NCBI GenBank assembly: GCA_937965785.1 | Contig: CALCKT010000028.1 | Location: 46,982 to 110,981, forward strand | Direction of reading: 5' to 3' | From: an uncultured Propionibacteriaceae bacterium | GTDB lineage: Bacteria > Actinomycetota > Actinomycetes > Propionibacteriales > Propionibacteriaceae | DNA length: 64,000 nt | Shown here: positions 7,784 to 17,227 of the stretch, piece after piece | Numbering within the stretch: the stretch's first letter is position 1 | Layout: each line of letters begins with the position of its first letter | Made by a program: the position numbers and the translations under genes | The notes under the pieces: model-generated | What the model was told of the DNA's origin: nothing | Seen by the model: the letters and a program-made list of their open reading frames with translations, nothing else | Database searches by the model: none

Positions 7784-8566
7784 ATGGACACCGCAGCCAT
7801 CCTGGAGTTGATCAAGGAGACCGCCGAAGAGGTCATCAATCCCCGGTTCCGGGCGCTGGAGCGGGCGGACGTGGAGGCGAAGACATCGCCGGATGACCTG
7901 GTCACCATCGCGGACAGGGAGGCCGAGAACCTCCTCTCCTCCGCATTGCGCCGGATCCACCCGGACGCCCTGGTGATCGGGGAGGAGGCGGTGTTCGCCA
8001 ACCCGGAGCTGCGCCGGAAACTTCCCGGAGCCGAGCATGCCTTCGTCATTGACCCGATCGACGGAACCCGCAATTTCGTCGAGGGACGCCAGGAACACGG
8101 GGTGATGCTGGCTGAGACCCGAAACGGGATCACCACCCGGGGATGGATCTGGCAGCCGAGAACCGGTCGCGGGTACGTCGCCGAGAAGGGCGCCGGGGTG
8201 CGCCTCAACGACGAGCCGATCACCCCGGAACGACACGACCGGCCACCTCTCGGGGCCTCGTCCAAGACCCACGTCCAGGGGTTCACCGGGGACGGTGAAC
8301 TTTCCCCGGTGGTCCGTTCCCTCTTCGCCTGCGCGTTCGACTACCCGAGGGTGCTGCACGGGGAACTCGACTTCATCCATTACACCAAGGTGATGCCGTG
8401 GGACCATCTGGCGGGATCGCTGATGGTGGTCGAGAGCGGCGGGGTTTCCAGGACCATGGACGGCACCGACTACACGGCGGCCAGCGAGGCCAGCGGCCTG
8501 CTGGTCGCCCGCGACCCCGGGGTCTGGGAGACCGCCCACCGGTGTCTGGCCGGGATGTTCGGCTGA
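7784..8566 (+). CDS. inositol-monophosphatase-family phosphatase (possibly histidinol-phosphatase)
   Basis: 260 aa. All Mg-binding motifs are present: GEE (about 66-68), DPIDGTRNF (about 87-95) and PWDHLAGSLMVVESGG (about 205-220). The family covers inositol-phosphate, fructose-1,6-bisphosphate, PAP and histidinol-phosphate (HisN) phosphatases. Actinobacterial members of this length are often HisN, but sequence alone does not decide. The ATG at 7784 is 6 nt after TAGTGT (7772-7777). Its stop abuts the stop of the convergent MBL gene without a spacer. Confidence 0.85.
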   Translation: MDTAAILELIKETAEEVINPRFRALERADVEAKTSPDDLVTIADREAENLLSSALRRIHPDALVIGEEAVFANPELRRKLPGAEHAFVIDPIDGTRNFVEGRQEHGVMLAETRNGITTRGWIWQPRTGRGYVAEKGAGVRLNDEPITPERHDRPPLGASSKTHVQGFTGDGELSPVVRSLFACAFDYPRVLHGELDFIHYTKVMPWDHLAGSLMVVESGGVSRTMDGTDYTAASEASGLLVARDPGVWETAHRCLAGMFG

Positions 8567-9415
8567 TCAGACCAGCGGCAGGTGCCGCCTGGGCACGATC
8601 CCCTTCTCGGCCAACCCCCGGTAGACCAGGGGCAACACGACCCGCATCGTGTCCTCACCGAAGGGCCAGTCCGCGGATCCAAGGGCATCCTCCAGCGCCA
8701 CACCCCGGTACACGAGGTTCTCGACCGTACCCTGGACCATGGCGATCTCGGCCCGCTGCCGGAAACAGAACTCCCGGTCCACCGTCAACGCATCCCCGGT
8801 GGGCGGGGCGTGCCCGGGAACGAAACGTGTCGTCTCGGTGGAGGCCCCCATCACGTCGTCGAGGACCTTCGGCCAGCTGCCGATATCGGAGGCGGGCCCG
8901 AACTGGGGATCGCCTGCGCTCTCGATGAGATCGCCCATGAAAATGACATCCTCCCCGGGAACCACCACGACGATGTCTGCCCGGGTGTGCGCGGGACCCA
9001 GATGGAGCATCTCGAGACGAACACCCCCCAGGTCCAGGAATTTCGCCAGGGAGAACGTCTCATCCGGTGCCGGCAGCCGCGAGAGCTCGATGGCTGCCGC
9101 GGCATCCAGTACCTCGGCCTCCGGGTCGCGGAGCAGGTCCTCGTGGGCGATTGAGGTGATCCCCACCATCCCTGCCAGGCCGAACCAGTGGTCGTGATGC
9201 GGGTGGGTGACCACCACGTGGCTGACGGGCACCCCGGCGAGGCCGCGGGCCTGCTCCAGCAGCGCCGCGCCCTGCTCGGGGGTGGAACCGCAGTCGATCA
9301 GGGCGGCCCGCTGTTCACCGGCGACCAGGCCTACGCTCACCCCGTGGGGCTGGAGGACACAGAGGTGGATGGCGGGGCTCACGGATTGCCACGCACCGAT
9401 GGACGACTTGTTCAT
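8567..9415 (-). CDS. metallo-beta-lactamase-fold hydrolase
   Basis: 282 aa. The HxHxDH metal motif is THPHHDHW (about 70-77), with later ligands in GPAHTRAD (about 139-146), FMGDLIES (about 159-166) and FVPGHAPP (about 198-205). Residues about 220-282 are an extra helical domain, as in glyoxalase II-like or quorum-quenching relatives. Substrate unknown. The ATG at 9415 is 6 nt behind TAATCT (minus strand, 9422-9427), suggesting a leaderless transcript divergent from hrcA. Confidence 0.85.
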   Translation of the reverse strand: MNKSSIGAWQSVSPAIHLCVLQPHGVSVGLVAGEQRAALIDCGSTPEQGAALLEQARGLAGVPVSHVVVTHPHHDHWFGLAGMVGITSIAHEDLLRDPEAEVLDAAAAIELSRLPAPDETFSLAKFLDLGGVRLEMLHLGPAHTRADIVVVVPGEDVIFMGDLIESAGDPQFGPASDIGSWPKVLDDVMGASTETTRFVPGHAPPTGDALTVDREFCFRQRAEIAMVQGTVENLVYRGVALEDALGSADWPFGEDTMRVVLPLVYRGLAEKGIVPRRHLPLV

Positions 9416-9457
9416 GGGCCGAGATTACAGCTGCGGGCCGGATCCTCCGGCGTGCTC

Positions 9458-9487
9458 TACACTGGCACTCGCATGCTTCGAGTGCCA
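9458..9487 (+). promoter_or_regulatory. CIRCE operator and -10 box of hrcA
   Basis: TGGCACTC-N9-GAGTGCCA (9463-9487) is a CIRCE element, the HrcA binding site. It carries G/C at the outer position, as in many actinobacteria, instead of the consensus TTAGCACTC. TACACT (9458-9463) directly upstream is a good -10, so HrcA would block its own transcription start. Confidence 0.85.
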
Positions 9488-9501
9488 ATGAGGAGGTGAC
9501 C

Positions 9502-10509
9502 ATGCTCGACGAGCGGAAGATGCAGGTGCTGCGCGCCATCGTCACGGACTACGTGGCAAGCCGGGAACCGGTTGGTTCCAAGGCCCTCGTGGAGCGACAC
9601 CAGCTCGGGGTCTCCCCGGCGACGGTACGCAACGACATGGCCGTCCTCGAGGAGGAGGGCTACATCGCCCAGCCTCACACCAGCGCCGGGCGCATCCCCA
9701 CCGACAAGGGTTACCGGCTCTTCGTCGACAAGCTCGCCACCATAAAACCGCTTTCGGCGGCGGAGCGGAGAGCGATCAACGCCTTCATGGCCGGCGCCCT
9801 GGATGTCAACGACCTGGTCGCCCGCACCGTCCGTCTGCTGGCCCAGCTGACCCACCAGGTCGCGATCGTGCAGTATCCCTCAACGCAACGCAGCACCATC
9901 GCCCACGCCGAACTGGTGCAGCTGACCCCGGGACGGCTCCTCGTCATCGTGGTCAGTTCCACGGGCCGGGTGGACCAGCAGCTCCTGGAGCTTCCCGGCC
10001 TGGATGTGGAGGCGGTGCACTTGGCCAACCTGAGGCTCAGGGAAGCCGCCATCGGTCACACCGCGGCCGACGCCGCGAACCGCATGGTCGTCGCCCTGGA
10101 TGAGCTCGACCCGGCACGGCGCGCCCAGCTCAACCCGGTGTTCGCCGTCGCCCTCGAGCTGCTCGGGGCCGAGCCCACCGCCCAGGTCCTGGTGGCCGGC
10201 GTGCCCAATCTCGCCGGACACTCCTTCACCACGGGGCTTCGTCCGCTGCTGGAGGCGCTGGAGGAACAGGTGGTGCTGCTCCGCCTCCTCGACGAGGCCG
10301 CCAGCGACGACGTCACGGTGCGGATCGGGGCCGAGAACACCGCTGAGGGGTTCAAATCGACATCCCTGGTCGCCACGGGCTACTCGGTCGGCAGCGAACG
10401 CGCCGCCTCACTCGGGGTGGTCGGCCCCACCCGCATGGACTATCCCTCCACCATCGCATCCGTACGCGCCGTGGCGCGATACGTGAGCCGTATCCTCACG
10501 GAAGGCTGA
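9502..10509 (+). CDS. hrcA: heat-inducible transcription repressor HrcA
   Basis: 335 aa. The N-terminal winged helix ([17 protein letters not shown], then [23 protein letters not shown]) and the following long GAF-like region are typical of HrcA. HrcA represses chaperone genes at CIRCE. The ATG at 9502 was chosen because GAGGAGG (9490-9496) precedes it; the upstream GTG lies inside that ribosome-binding site. It is autoregulated by the CIRCE at 9463-9487 and followed by dnaJ with 3 nt between them. dnaK and groEL are not in this window. Confidence 0.97.
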   Translation: MLDERKMQVLRAIVTDYVASREPVGSKALVERHQLGVSPATVRNDMAVLEEEGYIAQPHTSAGRIPTDKGYRLFVDKLATIKPLSAAERRAINAFMAGALDVNDLVARTVRLLAQLTHQVAIVQYPSTQRSTIAHAELVQLTPGRLLVIVVSSTGRVDQQLLELPGLDVEAVHLANLRLREAAIGHTAADAANRMVVALDELDPARRAQLNPVFAVALELLGAEPTAQVLVAGVPNLAGHSFTTGLRPLLEALEEQVVLLRLLDEAASDDVTVRIGAENTAEGFKSTSLVATGYSVGSERAASLGVVGPTRMDYPSTIASVRAVARYVSRILTEG

Positions 10510-10512
10510 GCA

Positions 10513-11679
10513 TTGAGCAAGGACTACTACGACATCCTCGGGGTCGACGAGGACGCCACGACTGAGCAGATCAAGAAGGCCTACCGCCGCAAGGCCATGA
10601 AGGTGCATCCGGACGTGGCCCAGGGTGAGGATGCCGCCGAGAAGTTCAAGGAACTCAGCGAGGCCTACGAGGTGCTCAGCGATCCCAACAAACGGGCCGT
10701 CTACGACCAGGGTGGCGACCCGCTCGGACGCGGCGGTGTCGGGGGAGCGGGTGGTTTCGGAGGCGCGGGTTTCGGCGGATTCGATTTCTCCACCATCATG
10801 GACGCCATGTTCGGGGGGCAGGCCGCCGGGCGGGGCCCCCGGTCCCGGGTCCAGCAGGGCCAGAACGCGCTGGTCAGGGCCGGTCTGAAACTCCACGAAG
10901 CGGTTTTCGGATGCACGAAGTCCGTCAGGATAGACACCGCCGTGGTGTGCCCCAAGTGCCAGGGATCGGGTGGGGAGGCCGGTTCCAGACCCGTGACCTG
11001 CAGCACGTGTCGTGGCCAGGGTGAGGTGACCACGGTGCAGCGCAGCTTCATCGGGGACATCCGCACCGCGCAGCAGTGCCCCACCTGTCAGGGCTTCGGG
11101 ACGATCATCCCCAATCCCTGCGGGGAATGCTCCGGGGAGGGGCGGGTGCGCAGCTCCCGCGACATCTCCGTGCGCATCCCGGCGGGGGTGTCGACGGGCA
11201 ACCGGATCCACCTGGAGGGCCGCGGCGAGGTGGGCCGGGGCGGCGGTCCCGCCGGCGACCTGTACGTCGAGCTGGTCGTCGCCGAGCATGAGCGGTTCCG
11301 CCGTGACGGTGACAACCTCGAAGTGGTGATGACCCTGCCGATGACCGCTGCCGCTCTGGGCACCAGCGTCGAGCTGGCCACCCTGGAGGCCGAATGGGAG
11401 GGCTCGGATGAGGCGGACCGGAAGGTCACCGTCGACGTGCCGGCCGGGACGCAGTCGGGGGCCCGGATCCCGCTCAAGGGCCGGGGCGTGCCCAGGCTGC
11501 GCGGGGGCGGTAGGGGTGACCTGGGGGTCACCATCGTCGTCGAGACCCCACGGAAACTGGACGAGAAACAACGCGACCTGCTGCGCCAGCTCGCCGAGCT
11601 GCGCGACGAGACCACGGTGGAGGCGAAACATCCCGGTCACAAGGGCGTCAGGGGTTGGTTCAAGGAAACCTTCGGGTGA
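10513..11679 (+). CDS. dnaJ: chaperone DnaJ (DnaJ2 type)
   Basis: 388 aa. J domain 1-70 with HPD (KVHPDVAQ), a Gly/Phe-rich linker (about 75-100), and four zinc motifs [32 protein letters not shown] (about 140-215). Two C-terminal beta domains follow. DnaJ stimulates DnaK ATPase and delivers unfolded protein. The start is a TTG at 10513, just after a GAAGG site overlapping the end of hrcA. The hrcA-dnaJ pairing is typical for the second DnaJ of actinobacteria. rsmE overlaps the stop. Confidence 0.97.
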   Translation: MSKDYYDILGVDEDATTEQIKKAYRRKAMKVHPDVAQGEDAAEKFKELSEAYEVLSDPNKRAVYDQGGDPLGRGGVGGAGGFGGAGFGGFDFSTIMDAMFGGQAAGRGPRSRVQQGQNALVRAGLKLHEAVFGCTKSVRIDTAVVCPKCQGSGGEAGSRPVTCSTCRGQGEVTTVQRSFIGDIRTAQQCPTCQGFGTIIPNPCGECSGEGRVRSSRDISVRIPAGVSTGNRIHLEGRGEVGRGGGPAGDLYVELVVAEHERFRRDGDNLEVVMTLPMTAAALGTSVELATLEAEWEGSDEADRKVTVDVPAGTQSGARIPLKGRGVPRLRGGGRGDLGVTIVVETPRKLDEKQRDLLRQLAELRDETTVEAKHPGHKGVRGWFKETFG

Positions 11680-12404
11680 GCGACGCGCTCTTCCTCGCGC
11701 GGTTCGACCAGGTGCGGATCGGCGGGATCGTGGAGGTGACCGGGGACGAGGCCCGGCACGCAGTGGTCGTCAAACGCACGAGGCCGGGGGAAAGCGTGCT
11801 GCTGGCCGACGGCGCGGGACGGGCCGTGCGTGGGCACGTCGTCGCCGCGGAGAAGAACCGCCTGGCGGTCGAGGTGACCGAGATCCTGGAATCGCCTCCC
11901 CGGGCCCACCGGTTCGTGGTCGCCCAGGCGCTGGCCAAGGGCGACCGTTCGGAACTCGCGGTGGAGATCATGACCGAGTTGGGCGTGGACGAGATCCTCG
12001 CCTGGCAGGCGTCGCGTTCCATCGTGCGCTGGCAGGGGGAACGCGGGGCGAAAGCCCTGGGGCGCTGGGCCGCCACCGCGCGGGAGGCCACCAAACAGTC
12101 CAGGAGGTTCCGGATCCCCGAGGTCTCGGCCGCAGACACCACCAGGGTGGCGGAGCGGATCAGGGCGGCGGAACTCGCCCTGGTCCTGCACGAGTCGGCG
12201 GAGAAAACCCTGTCCCGTGTGAACCTCCCCGAGGCGGGAGAGATCCTGCTGGTCGTGGGCCCGGAGGGAGGTATCAGCCCGGATGAGCTGGAACGTTTCC
12301 AGCAGGCGGGGGCGGTGCCGGTGCGGATCAGCGACGGCGTGCTGCGCACCTCCACGGCGGGGGCCATCGCCCTCGGGCAGCTCACGGTTCTGGGGGAGCG
12401 CTGA
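11676..12404 (+). CDS. rsmE: 16S rRNA (uracil1498-N3)-methyltransferase RsmE
   Basis: 242 aa. An N-terminal PUA-like domain ([23 protein letters not shown]) precedes a SPOUT methyltransferase knot with [16 protein letters not shown] (about 197-212) and [14 protein letters not shown] (about 225-238), the SAM-binding trefoil loops. RsmE methylates U1498 of 16S rRNA. The start is the GTG at 11676, overlapping the dnaJ stop (GTGA). The hrcA-dnaJ-rsmE order is a conserved actinobacterial block. Confidence 0.95.
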   Translation: MSDALFLARFDQVRIGGIVEVTGDEARHAVVVKRTRPGESVLLADGAGRAVRGHVVAAEKNRLAVEVTEILESPPRAHRFVVAQALAKGDRSELAVEIMTELGVDEILAWQASRSIVRWQGERGAKALGRWAATAREATKQSRRFRIPEVSAADTTRVAERIRAAELALVLHESAEKTLSRVNLPEAGEILLVVGPEGGISPDELERFQQAGAVPVRISDGVLRTSTAGAIALGQLTVLGER

Positions 12405-12517
12405 GAATTCATTTCCGGTCCACGAGAACTGCCGCTCGACATCCGGACCGCCACACCCGGGGACATGACGCGGAGCGGAATCCCTTCCCACCCGGGGTGT
12501 CCTGACCGGGAATGGCA

Positions 12518-13381
12518 TCAATCAACGTTTGCCGGGCAACGAATCCGCAGGGCCCCGGGGTCGATCCACACCTCCAGTGAACACGCCGCCGGGCGCAGGT
12601 CACCGTCCAGGTGAACGGCTCTCGGGATGTCCGACCCGATGAGTACGTGGGCCGTCTCCCAGCGGAGCAGTTTGCCGATGTCACGGCGGGAACGGGTCAC
12701 TCCCGTGAACAGCACCGGCCACCAGTCCCGCCAGCCGTCAACCCCGAGGTGCATGACGTGCAATCTCCCGTCGTCGGGGCGCGCCCCGGGGAAGAGGGAG
12801 GCCGTCGGAACCCTCCCGACATTGCCCGCCAGAACGGTCCACGCCTCGATCGGTTGCCCGTTTATCCGCAGGGGCAACCTGCGGCGTCCCATGGTCCTGA
12901 GCCCGGCCCGGATGTAGGCAACCCAGCCGAGCCGCTGCTTCAAGTTGTTCCGGACCCCGAGGAGGGTCTCGGCATCCCGCCCCATGCCGGTGGCCACGAG
13001 GAAGGGTTCAGGGGAGCCACCATCGAGACTCGCCCATCCGAGATCCAAGGAGCGGGGGACGCCCGTCATGGCCAGGGCCGCACCCGCCAGGCCGCGGGGG
13101 ATCCCGAGATTCCTGGAGTAGACGCAGGCGGTGCCCGTCGCGAGGATCCCGAGGGGCACCCCGGTGCCCGCGAGTGCCCCTGCGACGAGCCGCTGCGTAC
13201 CGTCCCCGCCCGCGACGACCACGGAACCGGCCCCCTCCGACAGGGCCTGCACCACCTGTTCGGGTCCGGGGGAGTCGGGGGTGGTCGGGTAGGTGCGGAC
13301 CTCACCCAGAGCTCCCAGTTCTCGTGCCGCCATCGCCGCTCCCGGATGGATCGGGTTCAGGATCAGCGCGGTGAAGGGCAT
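12518..13381 (-). CDS. diacylglycerol-kinase-family lipid kinase
   Basis: 287 aa. NPIHPGA at the start and VAGGDGTQRLVAGAL (about 58-72) are the catalytic GGDGT motif of the DAGK/YegS family; GILATGTACVYSRNLGIP (about 83-100) is the usual GTxNDFAR-like region, here changed to GTACVYSRN. Actinobacterial members phosphorylate lipids such as diacylglycerol. The ATG at 13381 is 6 nt from TACCGT on the minus strand (13388-13393), and only 22 bp separate it from the tgt start. Confidence 0.85.
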   Translation of the reverse strand: MPFTALILNPIHPGAAMAARELGALGEVRTYPTTPDSPGPEQVVQALSEGAGSVVVAGGDGTQRLVAGALAGTGVPLGILATGTACVYSRNLGIPRGLAGAALAMTGVPRSLDLGWASLDGGSPEPFLVATGMGRDAETLLGVRNNLKQRLGWVAYIRAGLRTMGRRRLPLRINGQPIEAWTVLAGNVGRVPTASLFPGARPDDGRLHVMHLGVDGWRDWWPVLFTGVTRSRRDIGKLLRWETAHVLIGSDIPRAVHLDGDLRPAACSLEVWIDPGALRIRCPANVD

Positions 13382-13387
13382 GCGCCA

Positions 13388-13397
13388 ACGGTAACCT
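13388..13397. promoter_or_regulatory. overlapping divergent -10 boxes of lipid kinase and tgt
   Basis: TACCGT (minus, 13388-13393) and TAACCT (plus, 13392-13397) share two base pairs. Each is exactly 6 nt from its start codon (13381 minus, 13404 plus). Both transcripts would be leaderless, and the two polymerases could not bind at the same time. Confidence 0.5.
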
Positions 13398-13403
13398 TGC
13401 CCG

Positions 13404-14627
13404 GTGAGTTTCGGATTTGAAGTGGCTGTGCGTTCCGGTGGGCGGGCGCGTACCGGCACGATCCACACCCCCCACGGCGACATCCGCACCCCGGCCTTCA
13501 TACCCGTCGGAACGAAGGCGAGTGTGAAGGCGGTGCTGCCGGAGGCCATGGCCGATCTCGGCGCCCAGGCGCTGCTGGCCAATGCCTATCACCTGTATCT
13601 GCAACCCGGTTCCGACCTGGTGGACGAGGCCGGTGGGCTCGGGCGTTTCATGAACTGGCCCGGCCCCACCTTCACGGATTCGGGTGGATTCCAGGTGATG
13701 AGTCTCGGCGCCGGTTTCAAGAAGGTGCTGGCGATGGACACCAAGGGGCTCGTGGGCGACGACGTCATAGCCGAGGGAAAGACGCGGCGCGCGCACGTCG
13801 ACGAGGACGGCGTCACCTTCTTCAGCCACCTCAACGGCAACCGCCTCCGGTTCACCCCGGAGGTCTCGATGACCATCCAGCACCAGCTCGGCGCGGACAT
13901 CATGTTCGCCTTCGACGAACTCACCACCTTGATGAACACCCGCGACTACCAGGAGGCCTCCGTGGCGCGCACCCACCGGTGGGCGATCCGGTGCCTGCGG
14001 GCCCACGCCAGCCTGACCGAGGAACGTGTCGGAAAGCCCTACCAGGCCCTGTTCGGGGTGATCCAGGGCGCCCAGTACGAGGACCTGCGCAAAAGAGCGG
14101 CCGCGGACCTGACGGCCCTCGAGGTGGATGGTTCCCGGTTCGACGGGTTCGGGCTCGGCGGGGCGCTGGAGAAGGAGAACCTGGGGCGCATCATCGGATG
14201 GATGGTCGACGAACTTCCCGAGGACCGGCCCCGGCACCTGCTCGGGATCTCCGAACCCGAGGATCTGTTCGAGGCCGTGTCCTTCGGGGCGGACACCTTC
14301 GACTGTGTCAATCCGTCCCGGGTGGCCCGCAACGCCGCCATCTACACCGCTGATGGGCGGTACAACGTGAACACCGCCAGGAACCGGCGTGCCTTCGAAC
14401 CTTTGGAGGTGGGCTGCGACTGCTACACCTGCACCCACTACACCCGTGCCTACCTCCACCACCTGTTCAAGGCGAAGGAGATGCTGGCCTCCACCCTGGC
14501 CACCATCCACAACGAACGTTTCACGGTGCGCCTGGTGGACCGGATCCGCGCCAGCCTGGAGGCAGGTGAGTTCGACCTCTTCCGCAGCGAGTTCATGGGC
14601 CGCTACAGCGCCCGGAAAAGGCAGTGA
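13404..14627 (+). CDS. tgt: queuine/preQ1 tRNA-ribosyltransferase
   Basis: 407 aa TIM-barrel enzyme that exchanges G34 of GUN-anticodon tRNAs. It shows the nucleophile/base-recognition loop TDSGGFQ (about 90-96), the catalytic FDCVNPSRVARN region (about 300-311) and zinc ligands CDCYTC plus HH (about 337-355). The GTG at 13404 follows TAACCT by 6 nt; no Shine-Dalgarno is present, so it is probably leaderless. No preQ biosynthesis genes are seen, but a queuosine-precursor transporter lies just downstream on the other strand. Confidence 0.95.
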   Translation: MSFGFEVAVRSGGRARTGTIHTPHGDIRTPAFIPVGTKASVKAVLPEAMADLGAQALLANAYHLYLQPGSDLVDEAGGLGRFMNWPGPTFTDSGGFQVMSLGAGFKKVLAMDTKGLVGDDVIAEGKTRRAHVDEDGVTFFSHLNGNRLRFTPEVSMTIQHQLGADIMFAFDELTTLMNTRDYQEASVARTHRWAIRCLRAHASLTEERVGKPYQALFGVIQGAQYEDLRKRAAADLTALEVDGSRFDGFGLGGALEKENLGRIIGWMVDELPEDRPRHLLGISEPEDLFEAVSFGADTFDCVNPSRVARNAAIYTADGRYNVNTARNRRAFEPLEVGCDCYTCTHYTRAYLHHLFKAKEMLASTLATIHNERFTVRLVDRIRASLEAGEFDLFRSEFMGRYSARKRQ

Positions 14628-14695
14628 CGGTGTTGTACTGAGGAAACCAGGTGCGCCGAAGACGAGTTTGGGACTGCTCCACCTCGGCAGGATGA

Positions 14696-14827
14696 GCTGA
14701 TCGCACCCGCCGGGAATTCACGAAATGGGTCGGGCAATGGCGATCGCTGGAGCGGGCTCGGCCGGGTGCCATCGAACATCTGTGCGCCCGCTATGAGCAG
14801 TGCCGGCAGAGTGAGGGCCTGGGCTGA
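14696..14827 (+). pseudogene. short open remnant downstream of tgt (unrecognised)
   Basis: A 43-codon open stretch without a start codon, reading ...TRREFTKWVGQWRSLERARP... up to a TGA. The amino-acid composition looks coding and is preceded by an in-frame stop, so it may be the tail of a decayed gene. The rest of 14628-14836 holds nothing else I recognise. Weak evidence. Confidence 0.2.
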
Positions 14828-14836
14828 GGTGGTTCC

Positions 14837-15526
14837 TCAAACCCTGGTGAGTTCGGGCTCGTGACTGCGCACCAGGCTGATCACCCGGTAGGTGAGCGGC
14901 AGCAGAGCGGCCTCCACACCGACCTTGAACAGGTAACCGACGACGATGTAGTTCAGCATGGTGCCGCCGTCGATCTGCCCGCCGAAGGCGATCAGGCAGA
15001 AGACGGTGGTGTCGGCCGCCTCACCCACCACGGTGGAGCCCAACAGGCGCTTCCACAGGCCACCTTTCTCCCGCCGCTGCTTCAGTTTCACGAGCACCCA
15101 GGCGTTCAGGAACTGCCCGACCAGATATCCCACCAGGGAGGCCGCGACGATGCGCGGGACGAAACCGAGGACGGCGACGAACGCGTCCTGGTTCTCGTAG
15201 CCGGGTGCCGCAGGGGCGGCGCCGACCGCCAGGAAGGTGAGCGATGCGAGCAGCGAGACCCCGAAACCCAGGAGAATGGCACGCCGCGCCCCTCGCATCC
15301 CGAACACCTCCGCCAGGACGTCGCCCAGCACGTAGGTGAGGGGGAACAGCAGCGCTCCACCGTCGGTGATGATCGGCAGAACCGGCAGCCCGACTGGCGA
15401 CCACTCGGGGCCGAAGGCGATCAGCTTGGTGGCGGCGACGTTGGAGATCAGCAGCAGCGAGACGAACAACGCCACCACAAGGTCGTAGTTGCCGCGGGCG
15501 CGGGAGAAGGTATCCGGCTGGGTCAC
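14837..15526 (-). CDS. queuosine precursor transporter (YhhQ/VUT family)
   Basis: 229 aa with about six transmembrane helices. Family hallmarks are NVAATKLIAFGP near the start, TDGGALLFPLTYVLGDVLAEVFG (about 54-76) and GSTVVGEAADTTVFCLIAFGG (about 165-185). YhhQ-type proteins import preQ0/preQ1-class precursors; with tgt on the other strand this gives a salvage route to queuosine in tRNA. The GTG at 15526 is 6 nt from TAAGAT (15533-15538, minus), a leaderless layout. Confidence 0.9.
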   Translation of the reverse strand: MTQPDTFSRARGNYDLVVALFVSLLLISNVAATKLIAFGPEWSPVGLPVLPIITDGGALLFPLTYVLGDVLAEVFGMRGARRAILLGFGVSLLASLTFLAVGAAPAAPGYENQDAFVAVLGFVPRIVAASLVGYLVGQFLNAWVLVKLKQRREKGGLWKRLLGSTVVGEAADTTVFCLIAFGGQIDGGTMLNYIVVGYLFKVGVEAALLPLTYRVISLVRSHEPELTRV

Positions 15527-15607
15527 CGTGGAATCTTACGTCGCGGCCGGGGGATGAGTTCAAATGCGGTTTACGTCTTGAAGGCGTAGTGGTGGCAGTA
15601 TTGGTTC

Positions 15608-16039
15608 ATGGAAGACATCGTCGACTTAAACACCCAGGTTCCCGAGGAAGCCGAGCAGCTGGATCAGTTGCAGGAGGGGGACTCCCTGATCAACCGCGGC
15701 GTGGACGATGTGCTCGATGAGGGCTACACCGCCCCCGAACGGTGGTCGGTGGGCCAGGGATTCGGAAACACGCTCGCGGAGATGCAGCGAGGGGAGACCA
15801 TCGAGCAACGTATCCGTCAGGAGCAACCGGAGGTCGTCCGCGACGACACGCCGTGGAATCCGGGAGGGGAGGATCGTCAGGTCGGGCGGGAACGCGCGGG
15901 GCGGCTGATGCGGGTGCAGGGCTCGGGTGGTGAGGACACACTCGGTGTGGACGTCGGGTTCGCCGGCGGGGCGGCGAGCGCCGAGGAGGCCGCCATGCAC
16001 ATCATCCGTGACGATCAGGACGAGGAAGACGATTTCTGA
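15608..16039 (+). CDS. DUF5709-family acidic protein
   Basis: 143 aa, very acidic and hydrophilic, with no membrane segment. LINRGVDDVLDEGYTAPERWS (about 28-48) is the conserved core I associate with the actinobacterial DUF5709 family. The C-terminal end is EEAAMHIIRDDQDEEDDF. The cellular role of this family is unknown. No Shine-Dalgarno is obvious before the ATG. Flanking genes give no functional clue. Confidence 0.75.
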   Translation: MEDIVDLNTQVPEEAEQLDQLQEGDSLINRGVDDVLDEGYTAPERWSVGQGFGNTLAEMQRGETIEQRIRQEQPEVVRDDTPWNPGGEDRQVGRERAGRLMRVQGSGGEDTLGVDVGFAGGAASAEEAAMHIIRDDQDEEDDF

Positions 16040-16085
16040 TCGGGGACAGCCACGGCGAGGTCGCTGTTCCCGGACTCCCCGCCGG

Positions 16086-17138
16086 TCATTGCCCCACGGT
16101 GGGGACCGGCGGTTCGGCTCCTTTGTTCCGGCGCGTCCTGGGTGCCGCTGACGATGTGCGAACCACCAGGCTGGTCGGGATGGTGACCCGCCCCGGGGAG
16201 GCGCCGGGGTCGGCGATCCGGCGCAGCAACGCCTCGGCGCAGGCCACTCCGACATCGAAGGCGTGATTGTCCACGGTGGTGAGGTCCAGGAAACGGCTCC
16301 GGGCGAGCTGTGAGTTGTCGAAGCCGATCAGTGACATGTCGCCCGGGACCTCGTATCCGGTTTCGCGCAGCGCGGCGCGCGCCCCCAGGGCCATGGTGTC
16401 ATTGGCCGCGAAAACCGCGGTCAACCCGGGATGTGTCCGCAACAGCTCGGTGGTTCCCAGATAACCGCCCTCCTCATTGGTCGGGTTCTTGAATCCCTGG
16501 ATCAGGGGCTCCAGGCCCGCCGATTCCATGAAATCCGAGTACGCCCTGCGGCGGATGTCGGCGGAGCCACCGGCACCGGTGACGTGGCCGATGCGTTCGT
16601 GTCCCAGGCAACGCAGGTGTTCCATCAGGAGGTTCACTCCCCGGGCCTGGTCGCTGCCGATCAGGTCGGCCCCCTCGATGGTGTTGCACCGCGTGCCCTC
16701 CAGCACCGTGGGAACACCCAGGTCCTCGAAGTCCCGTCCCGGTTCCGCCGCCACGACCAGGGCGTCGACCTGGGTGTCGCGGAACCCGTCGACGGCGTTC
16801 ATGGTGGTGCCGTCCAGCGTGAAGTGCTCCCTCACCGCGACGTGGAAACCGTGTGGTCCCATCGTGGTGCGCAGGCCGTTCAGCAGCTCGACGAACCACG
16901 GGTTGCGGAAGTCGTCGATCACCAGGCCGATGGTCCGTGTCCGGTTGCTGGCCAGGGAGGAGGCCGCCTGGCTGCGCCGGTAACCGAGTTTCCGGATCGC
17001 GTTCCGGACCGCCTCCCGTTTCGCCTCGGCAACCAGGGGGGAGTCGTTCAGCACCAGGGAGACCAGCGATTTCGAGACCCCGGCCTCACGCGCCACGTCG
17101 TAGATGGTCGGCCTGGGCGTGGATGACGGCGGGGTCAT
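16086..17138 (-). CDS. LacI-family sugar-operon repressor
   Basis: 350 aa. Helix-turn-helix TIYDVAREAGVSKSLVSLVLND (about 10-31), hinge YRRSQAASSLASNRT, then a periplasmic-binding-protein-like sensor domain. The ATG at 17138 follows AAGGAG. It is divergent from a Gfo/Idh/MocA dehydrogenase and a TIM-barrel isomerase, which it probably represses through the perfect palindrome at 17192-17209. The effector is likely a sugar or polyol derivative; its identity is not visible. Confidence 0.93.
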   Translation of the reverse strand: MTPPSSTPRPTIYDVAREAGVSKSLVSLVLNDSPLVAEAKREAVRNAIRKLGYRRSQAASSLASNRTRTIGLVIDDFRNPWFVELLNGLRTTMGPHGFHVAVREHFTLDGTTMNAVDGFRDTQVDALVVAAEPGRDFEDLGVPTVLEGTRCNTIEGADLIGSDQARGVNLLMEHLRCLGHERIGHVTGAGGSADIRRRAYSDFMESAGLEPLIQGFKNPTNEEGGYLGTTELLRTHPGLTAVFAANDTMALGARAALRETGYEVPGDMSLIGFDNSQLARSRFLDLTTVDNHAFDVGVACAEALLRRIADPGASPGRVTIPTSLVVRTSSAAPRTRRNKGAEPPVPTVGQ

Positions 17139-17156
17139 CTTTCTCCTTCTCGGGCG

Positions 17157-17209
17157 TTGACGAAGCGCTCGTAGGATTCTACACTCAAACCACTTGGAGC
17201 GCTCCAAGT
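17157..17209 (+). promoter_or_regulatory. promoter and LacI-type operator for dehydrogenase operon
   Basis: TTGACG (17157-17162), 17 bp, TACACT (17180-17185). Just downstream lies the perfect 9-9 palindrome ACTTGGAGC/GCTCCAAGT (17192-17209), with the central CG step typical of LacI/PurR operators. A bound repressor would cover the transcription start. Confidence 0.75.
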
Positions 17210-17227
17210 AGTGATCGAGGAGGATGC

